Shown in pieces: positions 1 through 5,388 of a stretch of DNA of 5,388 bases. The notes under the pieces are model-generated. The model was not told the DNA's origin and ran no database searches. It was given only the letters and a program-made list of their open reading frames with translations. A program made the translations under genes and the position numbers. Position 1 is the stretch's first letter, and the number at the start of each line of letters is the position of its first letter. Source of the stretch: an uncultured Pseudomonadota bacterium (lineage in GTDB: Bacteria; Pseudomonadota; Gammaproteobacteria; Burkholderiales; Eutrophovitaceae); contig CAJXPC010000142.1 in the NCBI GenBank assembly GCA_913057845.1, positions 1 to 5,388 on the forward strand. The letters run 5' to 3'.

Positions 1-975
1 GGACAACCCTCCACGAATGAAGAGGTGCTGCAACAGCTCGCACTCGACCACCCGTTACCCGCATTGATACTCAAACATCGAACGTTGACCAAACTTAAAA
101 CCACGTATACGGAAAAACTTCCGAAGATGCTCGATAAACAAACAGGGCGTATCCATACTAACTACGCGCAAGCGGTTGCCAGCACGGGCCGACTTGCAAG
201 CAACGACCCTAATCTCCAAAACATCCCCATCCGCACCGAAGAGGGCCGACGTGTTCGCGAATCCTTTATCGCCCCGCCGGGAAGAGTCATCGTCTCTGCT
301 GACTACTCTCAAATTGAGTTGCGCATCATGGCTCATTTGTCAGAAGACCAAAGCTTGATCCAGGCCTTTAAAAACGGTGATGATATCCATCGACAAACAG
401 CCAGTGAGATTTTTAATATAACGTCTGCCGAGATCTCCACCGAGCAAAGGCGTTATGCAAAAGTCATTAATTTTGGTCTAATTTACGGCATGTCTGCATT
501 TGGCCTTGCTAAACAGCTCGGTGTTGAACGCTCTGCGGCACAGCAATATATCGATCGTTACTTTGCGCGATATCCTGGCGTTGCGAATTATATGGATCGC
601 TCAAAAAATCAGGCTAAGGAGCGTGGGCATGTTGAAACGGTATTTGGTCGGCGTTTAACCCTACCGGACATACACGCCTCTAATCATCAAATGCGGCAGG
701 CGGCAGAACGCGCCGCCATTAATGCGCCCATGCAGGGCACCGCAGCAGACCTCATAAAAATCGCAATGATTTCTGTTAACCGCTGGTTACGTGAGGAAGG
801 ATTGAAAACCAACATCATCATGCAAGTTCATGACGAACTTGTGTTGGAAACGCCCGAAGACGAATTAAATCTAATTCTTACAGAGGTACCTCAACGCATG
901 GCATCTGTCGCAACCTTAAGCGTTCCATTAATCGCCGACATAGGGTCTGGTAAAAACTGGGACCAAGCGCACTAA
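1..975 (+). CDS. polA: DNA polymerase I, C-terminal polymerase domain (5' truncated by contig edge)
   Basis: This is the last 324 residues of a family A DNA polymerase, the enzyme that fills gaps and replaces RNA primers during replication and repair. The frame is open from base 1 (GQPSTNEE...), so the GTG at 25 is internal and not a start. Motif A (DYSQIELR, 301-324) carries the first catalytic Asp. Motif B on the O-helix ([14 protein letters not shown], 448-489) keeps the Arg, Lys, Phe and Tyr expected from E. coli. Motif C (QVHDELV, 823-843) supplies the second catalytic Asp at 832-834. The C-terminus [10 protein letters not shown] closely matches the E. coli ending. Since E. coli PolA is about 928 residues, roughly 600 are missing: the 5' nuclease, the 3'-5' exonuclease domain and part of the thumb. 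The visible part has no frameshift or lost active-site residue, so the gene is probably intact in the genome. The next gene follows on the same strand after 62 bases, with no clear terminator between. Confidence 0.97.
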   Translation, partial: GQPSTNEEVLQQLALDHPLPALILKHRTLTKLKTTYTEKLPKMLDKQTGRIHTNYAQAVASTGRLASNDPNLQNIPIRTEEGRRVRESFIAPPGRVIVSADYSQIELRIMAHLSEDQSLIQAFKNGDDIHRQTASEIFNITSAEISTEQRRYAKVINFGLIYGMSAFGLAKQLGVERSAAQQYIDRYFARYPGVANYMDRSKNQAKERGHVETVFGRRLTLPDIHASNHQMRQAAERAAINAPMQGTAADLIKIAMISVNRWLREEGLKTNIIMQVHDELVLETPEDELNLILTEVPQRMASVATLSVPLIADIGSGKNWDQAH

Positions 976-1025
976 TCAGACATGACAACCGGGCGCGATG
1001 ACAGCAGTCAACCCCAAACCAGAAA

Positions 1026-1031
1026 GAAGGG
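1026..1031 (+). promoter_or_regulatory. Ribosome binding site that fixes a GTG start
   Basis: GAAGGG lies 6 bases before the GTG at 1038 and 15 bases before the in-frame ATG at 1047. The normal spacing favours GTG as the start of the amidohydrolase gene; the ATG would leave the site too far away. Confidence 0.6.
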
Positions 1032-1037
1032 CGTGTC

Positions 1038-1940
1038 GTGACTAACATGGATCTTTGCCTTCCGCCGCACTCGGCGGTCAACCCCTTAGCATTTTCAGTC
1101 CCGCCCTATTCGTGTGACTGTCATGCTCATATCATTGGGCCTGTAACCCTATTTCCGCAAATCGAGGATCGATCATATAGCTCACCCGAAGCCTCCCTGG
1201 AATCGTATCAAACCTTACATCGAAAGCTAGGCATCAGGCGCGCGATCATCGTACAACCCTCTATCTATGGTTACGATAATCGAGTCACGCTTGACGCGAT
1301 CAGTCGGTATGGCGCCACGAGTGCTCGGGGCATTGCCGTGGTGACTCCTCAGATTTTGGACTCTGAATTAGAAACGCTTCACCTGGCCGGCATTCGTGGC
1401 GTTAGATTTAACTTATTATTTAAAGGTGGCGCCTCTTTAGAGGACTTAGAATATATCGCGCAAAAGATTGCCGGTTTTAAGTGGCACATACAGCTGCTGA
1501 TTGACGTATCCCAGCTTGAAGCAATCGCTTCTCGATTGCGCAAATTACCCGTTCAGGTGGTTTTCGATCACATGGGGCATATGCCCACTAACCTGGGCGT
1601 TCAACATTCTGGTTTTCAGACATTAATCAACCTGATGAAAGAAGGCTGCGCATGGGCGAAAGTATCCGGCAACTACCGCATCTCGTCTGCTGGACAGCCA
1701 TACCGCGATGCAATACCGTTCGCGCAAGCTTTAATTGCAGCGTCACCAGACCGAGTAGTTTGGGGTACTGATTGGCCCCATCCGGGTTTGTACGACGGAA
1801 TGCCTAACGACGGTGATTTGCTCGGCGCGCTCGACGATTACGCGCCATCGAGCAAGCTCAAACAGACAATATTGGTTGATAACCCAGAAAAGCTTTATGG
1901 TTTTGATGCGCAACCGTTGGAGAATAAATATGAAAAATGA
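1038..1940 (+). CDS. Amidohydrolase-fold hydrolase, 2-pyrone-4,6-dicarboxylate lactonase-like (COG3618 / Amidohydro_2 type)
   Basis: A 300-residue cytoplasmic TIM-barrel hydrolase; no signal peptide or membrane segment is visible. Features in order: the strand-1 HxH motif in DCHAHIIGP (H29, H31), a Tyr in a SYSSPEA segment (Y47), GIRGVRFN (R120, R123), FDHMGH (H178), WGTDWPHP (D245, H248) and a C-terminal NPEKLYGF, which is typical of the family. Family knowledge, from memory: the characterised relative LigI hydrolyses the lactone 2-pyrone-4,6-dicarboxylate in lignin-derived aromatic catabolism without a metal, using equivalents of H29, H31, H178 and D245. Where I expect a second LigI carboxylate-binding Arg shortly after RFN, this protein has LLFK (K129), so its substrate may differ. 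It is probably a lactonase or related hydrolase of unknown substrate. The GTG start is chosen from the Shine-Dalgarno spacing; ATG at 1047 is the alternative and would remove three residues. The gene overlaps the next hydrolase by 11 bases, indicating co-transcription and probably translational coupling. Confidence 0.85.
   Translation: MTNMDLCLPPHSAVNPLAFSVPPYSCDCHAHIIGPVTLFPQIEDRSYSSPEASLESYQTLHRKLGIRRAIIVQPSIYGYDNRVTLDAISRYGATSARGIAVVTPQILDSELETLHLAGIRGVRFNLLFKGGASLEDLEYIAQKIAGFKWHIQLLIDVSQLEAIASRLRKLPVQVVFDHMGHMPTNLGVQHSGFQTLINLMKEGCAWAKVSGNYRISSAGQPYRDAIPFAQALIAASPDRVVWGTDWPHPGLYDGMPNDGDLLGALDDYAPSSKLKQTILVDNPEKLYGFDAQPLENKYEK
1919..1923 (+). promoter_or_regulatory. Ribosome binding site for the MBL hydrolase, inside the upstream gene
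   Basis: GGAGA sits 6 bases before the ATG at 1930, within the last codons of the amidohydrolase gene. It fixes the downstream start at 1930. The same frame is open back to an ATG at 1813, but that would add 39 residues overlapping the upstream gene with no family resemblance. Confidence 0.8.
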
Positions 1941-2715
1941 AGATAAACGCTCTTTTTCTATGGGTGCCTACCAACTCGATATTATTGTTCACGGGTATCC
2001 AGGGAAAAGCGTGTGTCACGGTCCTCTTGGGTTCAGCACCATCGCGCTCGTCCGCCACGAAAACTACACTGCACTCATTGATGTGGGCGGATTCGGTCAA
2101 CGTTTGATACTGAACCAACGGCTAAAGGAGCTCGGAATTAGCCCCGAAGAAGTTACAGATGTTTTATTAACGCACTCACATTTCGACCATGCGATCAACT
2201 GGGTGAATTTTCCTAACGCGAACATCTATCTATCTCAAACAGAAATGACGTGGGCCCTGCAGCAACCCGCGGGGAAAACATACGTACCCGAACTGTATAT
2301 ATCAGCGCTTCAAAATCACGCGAACCTCGTGCTGATAGAGCATGACCAACAGGTTCTGCCGGGGATTAAATCTTTAATTTGTCCAGGACACACGCCCGGC
2401 AGCACAGTCTATGTGCTCGATACGGGAGATTGCGATGTCGTCTTTACGGGTGACGCGTGTAAAAATCGAGCGGAATTGGTTTCAAGAGCGGCCGATATGA
2501 CCTATGACAAAACCGTTACTGAGGAATCCATTAATAAAATTTGGAATGCTTGGTCTCGTCGTGTCGGCGGGTTGTTAATTCCTGGCCATGACCTCCCCAT
2601 GACTCTTGAGAGGGATTCGATCCAATACATCGGCACTCATCAAGCGTCCATCAAAGCTTGGCTAGACGATCAACTCAACAAAACCACGATCATCTCATTA
2701 ACCCCAAGCCATTAA
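1930..2715 (+). CDS. Metallo-beta-lactamase-fold metallohydrolase
   Basis: A 261-residue soluble hydrolase with a complete dinuclear metal (usually zinc) site. The signature HSHFDH gives H82, H84, D86 and H87. H154 follows in CPGHTPGST, the bridging D175 in TGDAC, and the last ligand H220 in IPGHD. An N-terminal STIALVRHENYTALIDVGG segment (residues 36-54) is the usual beta-hairpin leading to a DxG turn. The length and metal-ligand spacing fit the broad group that includes N-acyl-homoserine lactonases, MBLAC1-like proteins and other lactone or thioester hydrolases. They do not resemble the glyoxalase II, RNase Z or long RNase J classes. The substrate cannot be read from the sequence. ATG 1930 is chosen because a GGAGA site sits 6 bases upstream. 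The 11-base overlap with the preceding hydrolase suggests that one transcript makes both, perhaps for successive or alternative ring-opening steps (inference). The TAA stop at 2713-2715 overlaps the stop of the convergent dioxygenase gene. Confidence 0.9.
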   Translation: MKNEDKRSFSMGAYQLDIIVHGYPGKSVCHGPLGFSTIALVRHENYTALIDVGGFGQRLILNQRLKELGISPEEVTDVLLTHSHFDHAINWVNFPNANIYLSQTEMTWALQQPAGKTYVPELYISALQNHANLVLIEHDQQVLPGIKSLICPGHTPGSTVYVLDTGDCDVVFTGDACKNRAELVSRAADMTYDKTVTEESINKIWNAWSRRVGGLLIPGHDLPMTLERDSIQYIGTHQASIKAWLDDQLNKTTIISLTPSH

Positions 2716-3641
2716 GCGGGAACTTCACCCTTCACAGTTGTTCGATACAATTCTCTTCTATGTCCATCATAGTCATTAAACGCATGATGACAACAACCAC
2801 GATTATCCCAAAGCACGAACGTATCTTGCTCCCATCTTAGTCGACACGTGAAGGCAGGTTGAGTGACATGTTCTTTAAGAAAACTCAGAAGCCCTGCTGA
2901 CTCGTCAGTGGTTAAACCCTCTATACCGTTTGAATACGTTTGATCAACATACAGCGCTCGCTCACCCGACTTAGGATGAGTACGTACGAGCGGATGAAAA
3001 CTTCCCTCAACCATACTTTGCGTTTTCATATCGAGCTCCATTGAACCAAACCCTTTAGTCCGGCCGCCATCAACATCTTTTTTGCGTTTGTCATCCGCCT
3101 CTTTTTTTAGCTGATTGACAACACCATTCGCCGAAAAGTGAATTTTCAATGGAGCTACAAGATCCTTCATTGCTTCGCTTAAACAATTGTAAGCAAGCAC
3201 TGTATTTGCCCACATGGTGTCGCCACCATAGGGCGGAACTTCTACCCCGTAGAGCATACTCACAGAAGGTGGTTGCTTCATGAATGGAGAATCAACATGC
3301 CAACCATTACCAAACACCATATCAACACGAGCGTCTGCTTCCATAATTACTGGATGAACATTACGATGGCCATCAACACCTGTTGTGTACGCATCATCTG
3401 CAAATTCACCAAAACGCAAGGAGAATGACTCTTGATCCGCATGCGAGAATTTTTGGTTTCTTAAATAAATCATTTTGTGTCGATAGAGCGCATCCTCGAC
3501 CTCTAGAAATTGAGCGTCGGTAATGGTGCTGATATCAACACCCCTGATTTCGGCACCCATCGCCGCTGCTAATGGAGTCGCTGTAATATGTGAGTAGCTT
3601 TTGGGAGTGTTATCAAATTTTCTAGTGGGATGGACCTTCAT
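2712..3641 (-). CDS. Fe(II)/2-oxoglutarate-dependent dioxygenase, TauD/TfdA family
   Basis: A 309-residue cytoplasmic oxygenase that should couple decarboxylation of 2-oxoglutarate to hydroxylation of a substrate, often ending in cleavage (TauD releases sulfite from taurine; TfdA cleaves 2,4-D). The iron triad is complete: H115 and D117 in WHVDSPF, and H285 in WDNRGCCHHAF. R300 (LYRTT) lies 15 residues after the distal His, exactly as the 2-oxoglutarate-binding Arg does in E. coli TauD. Other family marks are the N-terminal GAEIRGVDIS (29-38), GGDTMWAN (139-146) and HPLVRTHPKSGERALYV (216-232). A very charged stretch at 179-196 (KKEADDKRKKDVDGGRTK) lies in the region that usually forms the mobile lid over the active site. 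The start is supported by AAGGAG at 3655-3650, 8 bases upstream. The gene lies 107 bases downstream of the msbA-like gene on the same strand and converges on the MBL hydrolase. Family assignment is firm; the substrate is unknown. Confidence 0.94.
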   Translation of the reverse strand: MKVHPTRKFDNTPKSYSHITATPLAAAMGAEIRGVDISTITDAQFLEVEDALYRHKMIYLRNQKFSHADQESFSLRFGEFADDAYTTGVDGHRNVHPVIMEADARVDMVFGNGWHVDSPFMKQPPSVSMLYGVEVPPYGGDTMWANTVLAYNCLSEAMKDLVAPLKIHFSANGVVNQLKKEADDKRKKDVDGGRTKGFGSMELDMKTQSMVEGSFHPLVRTHPKSGERALYVDQTYSNGIEGLTTDESAGLLSFLKEHVTQPAFTCRLRWEQDTFVLWDNRGCCHHAFNDYDGHRRELYRTTVKGEVPA

Positions 3642-3649
3642 CTTTCCGA

Positions 3650-3655
3650 CTCCTT
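3650..3655 (-). promoter_or_regulatory. Ribosome binding site of the dioxygenase gene
   Basis: Read on the - strand, AAGGAG lies 8 bases before the ATG at 3641. It is a near-consensus Shine-Dalgarno site and supports the full 309-residue start over the internal Met at residue 28. Confidence 0.8.
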
Positions 3656-3660
3656 ATCCT

Positions 3661-3674
3661 ATCTAACGTTAGAT
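3661..3674. promoter_or_regulatory. Perfect 14-bp palindrome, candidate operator of the dioxygenase gene
   Basis: ATCTAACGTTAGAT equals its own reverse complement over all 14 bases; symmetry ends there. It sits in the 107-base gap between the msbA-like gene and the dioxygenase gene, 5 bases upstream of the dioxygenase Shine-Dalgarno and 19 bases before its ATG. On the - strand a weak -10-like TACAAA lies just upstream of it, without a good -35 box, so the promoter is uncertain. A dimeric repressor bound here could block transcription or initiation. No T-run follows on the - strand, which argues against a terminator. No regulator gene is present in the window. The symmetry is seen directly; the operator role is inferred. 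Confidence 0.4.
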
Positions 3675-3748
3675 TTGTACTCCGTGGCCAAACAAATCAC
3701 ATGAGAAAAATCGCACCTCGACCAAAAGAGTAAGCGCACGAGTTAAAA

Positions 3749-5339
3749 TTAATTGATCTCTACATCTCCACCACTCGAATAGACTGCATAGAGCTTCTCA
3801 TATCGACCTTTTTGGTTCATCAACTCATCGTGGGTACCGACTTCAACGATTCGGCCTGAATCCATGACAACAATTCTATCGACATTTTCTATTGTAGAGA
3901 ATCGATGAGCAATAATAATGGTTGTTCGACCCTGCCTGAGTCGCTCAAATGCCTCTTTCACAAGCTTTTCCGAAGCAGCATCAAGTGCCGATGTGGCCTC
4001 GTCCATTATGACGATGGGGGCATCTTTAAACAGCGTACGAGCAATCGCTAATCGCTGACGTTGACCACCTGATAACTTCATTCCTTTCTCACCAACACCC
4101 GACTCGAAGCCGTCTGCGAGTTTATTGATAAATTCTGTTGCAAATGCACCATCAGCGGCATCTATAATCCGTTGCGGTTCAGCCTCGGCAGCAGATCCAT
4201 AAATAATATTAGCTACTACCGAGTCATTGAATAGCGCGACTTCTTGACTCACCAGTGCAATATTGGAACGCAAATTCTTTAAAGTAATGGCTGCTATTTC
4301 CTGGCCATCAACGAATACTCGACCTTTTGTTGGGGAAAAAAATCTCGGCAACATGTTTGCCAAGGTGGTTTTGCCACTTCCAGAACTACCAACAATAGCC
4401 ACACTCTCTCCCGGCTTAATTGTTAAATCAATCTCCTCCAGCGCGTAAACATCAGCACCGGGATATTTGAAACACACGCCATCAAAAACGATCTCTCCAC
4501 GAACAGAGTCTAACTCGACTGTTCCTTCGTCCTCCTCCGACTCTTCATCAATGAGACCGAAGACACTTTCACACGCAGCCAAACCTCTTTGTAAGTGCTC
4601 CATGATGCCGGTGAGTCGTTTTATGGGCGACGTCAGCATCAACAGTGCGGCCAGATATGAAACAAAACCCCCTACCGTAATTTCACCCACCCGCACCTGA
4701 CCCATCACGTGGTAAATCACAACAGCAGTAGCAATGGAGGCTATGAGTTGAACAATCGGCACATTTGCCGCTACCGCCATCGTCTGCTTCATCAACAGTC
4801 TGCGTAACTTGTTACTCGCTTCGAAAAAACGTTTACGCTCCGCTTCCTGTCCACTAAAAATTTTAACGACTTTATTGCAATCGATTGATTCTTGAACGAC
4901 CTCAGTAACCGTGCCGACTGAGTCCTGAGTTTCTCTACTTGCCCAACGTAATCGACCATTAAAATATCGCACGACGAGTGCGATCGGCGGCAACATAATG
5001 AGTGATATAAGGGTTAACTTCCAATCAAGGTAAATTAAGTATCCCAGCAACCCGATAACGGTTAACGAGTCTTTAACGAATACGGTGATGACCTGAGTAG
5101 CCGCATATTGGACCAACGAGACATCAAAGGTGAATTTAGATAATTGGCTTCCAGAGCTGTGTTCGTGAAAATACTTCAACGGCAAAACGAGTATCTTCTC
5201 AAACATCTCCTCTCGCAGATCCATAACCATCTTGTTTCCGACCCACGCACTCGCATATTGGGCAATAAACCCGCCAACCCCTCGCACTAAAAAAATCAGG
5301 ACGAGCGCAATCGGCGTCCAGGTCATTAAAGTGGGATCT
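3749..5339 (-). CDS. msbA: MsbA-like lipid A / phospholipid ABC exporter, N-terminus cut off at the contig end
   Basis: The window holds 529 genuine residues of a half-transporter with fused membrane and ATPase domains, the kind that flips lipid A-core across the inner membrane as a homodimer. Numbering from the first real codon (GAT at 5338-5336), the membrane domain spans about 1-260, with hydrophobic segments matching TM2 to TM6; TM1 is missing. The ATPase domain has Walker A GSSGSGKTT (317-325, bases 4390-4364), Q-loop Gln 365, signature LSGGQRQR (422-429, bases 4075-4052), Walker B IVIMDE (442-447) followed by ATSALD, and H-loop His 478. E. coli MsbA has 582 residues, so about 50-60 are absent. 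The frame appears to start with MGSEMCIRDR at 5368, but those residues are encoded by sequencing adapter. Substrate assignment rests on overall resemblance to MsbA; another lipid or drug exporter of the same family is possible. The usual downstream partner lpxK is not here: the next gene is the dioxygenase. Confidence 0.88.
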
Positions 5340-5388
5340 CTGTCTCTTATACACATCTCCGAGCCCACGAGACCTCTCTACATCTCGT
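5340..5388. other. Illumina Nextera adapter and index (sequencing artefact)
   Basis: Bases 5340-5358 are CTGTCTCTTATACACATCT, the Tn5 mosaic-end adapter sequence. Bases 5359-5373 are CCGAGCCCACGAGAC, the Nextera read-2 extension. Bases 5374-5381 are CTCTCTAC, which matches the i7 index I know as N707. Bases 5382-5388 (ATCTCGT) begin the P7 flow-cell sequence. The full order is that of a library molecule read through into its adapter, not a genomic transposon end. The biological sequence therefore stops at about 5339, give or take a base that matches by chance. Confidence 0.98.

Noticed and set aside
25..27. GTG at 25 as a real start of the polymerase gene
   Set aside because: The frame is open to base 1 and the upstream residues GQPSTNEE match PolA, so this codon is internal.
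55..336. Open frames of 60-93 codons opposite or overlapping real genes (55-336, 176-358, 878-1081, 1858-2118, 2658-2840, 4263-4448, 4467-4700)
   Set aside because: Each lies wholly or mostly over a well-supported gene in another frame, and none shows a recognisable domain. They are shadow frames.
999..1010. Small hairpin TGACAGCAGTCA after polA as a terminator
   Set aside because: The stem is only 4 bp and no T-run follows, so it does not meet the pattern of a rho-independent terminator.
1813..1929. Longer N-terminus (39 extra residues) for the MBL hydrolase
   Set aside because: It would overlap 128 bases of the amidohydrolase gene and encodes no recognisable MBL sequence; the strong Shine-Dalgarno is at ATG 1930.
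1038..1940. Assigning the symbol ligI to the amidohydrolase
   Set aside because: Only family-level motifs are shared, a likely substrate-binding residue differs, and no other lignin-derived aromatic catabolism genes are in the window.
3675..3748. Terminator for the msbA-like gene or promoter for the dioxygenase gene
   Set aside because: A short T-run on the - strand is preceded only by a weak 4-bp CTCG/CGAG pairing with a long loop, and no good -35/-10 pair at normal spacing is visible. Neither could be supported.
3747..3754. Palindrome AATTAATT over the msbA stop codon
   Set aside because: Short and purely A/T, so expected by chance; it partly encodes the last residue and stop.
5340..5358. 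Tn5/IS50-type mosaic end as evidence of a natural transposon
   Set aside because: It is followed directly by the Nextera read-2 extension, an i7 index and the start of P7, which occur only in library molecules.
5340..5368. Start codon and first ten residues (MGSEMCIRDR) of the ABC transporter reading frame
   Set aside because: These codons lie in Nextera adapter; the last of them mixes two adapter bases with one genomic base. The gene is truncated, not started here.

Overview
This is a 5.4 kb contig fragment, most likely from a Gram-negative gammaproteobacterium. The evidence is a PolA C-terminus very close to the E. coli type, plus an MsbA-like lipid A exporter, which implies an outer membrane with lipopolysaccharide. 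The right end is not biological. The last 49 bases (5340-5388) are an Illumina Nextera adapter with its index, so this is an assembled, incompletely trimmed shotgun contig, plausibly from a metagenome. Species and habitat cannot be read from the sequence.

Layout, left to right. (1) The last third of polA (DNA polymerase I, + strand) runs in from the left edge and stops at 975. (2) After 62 bases, two + strand hydrolase genes form a tight pair. The first (1038-1940) is an amidohydrolase-fold protein of the 2-pyrone-4,6-dicarboxylate lactonase-like family. The second (1930-2715) is a metallo-beta-lactamase-fold hydrolase whose start overlaps the end of the first by 11 bases. (3) A convergent Fe(II)/2-oxoglutarate dioxygenase of the TauD/TfdA family (2712-3641, - strand) shares a TTAA stop-codon overlap with the second hydrolase. 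(4) A 107-base gap (3642-3748) contains a perfect 14-bp palindrome just upstream of the dioxygenase ribosome binding site; it is a candidate operator. (5) An msbA-like ABC exporter (- strand) has its C-terminus at 3749 and runs off the real end of the contig at 5339, lacking its first 50-60 residues.

How the genes may relate. polA and msbA are housekeeping genes. The three genes between them look accessory and catabolic: one oxygenase and two hydrolases of families that often act on lactones or esters. They could form a small degradation module, but nothing in the window identifies a substrate, and the dioxygenase is transcribed towards the hydrolases rather than with them.

There is no CRISPR array, tRNA, rRNA, insertion sequence or convincing rho-independent terminator. 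No stretch over 300 bases lacks a gene. I found no clear sign of a new defence or mobile system. The most decisive observation is technical: the adapter at the right end creates a false N-terminus (MGSEMCIRDR) on the ABC transporter.
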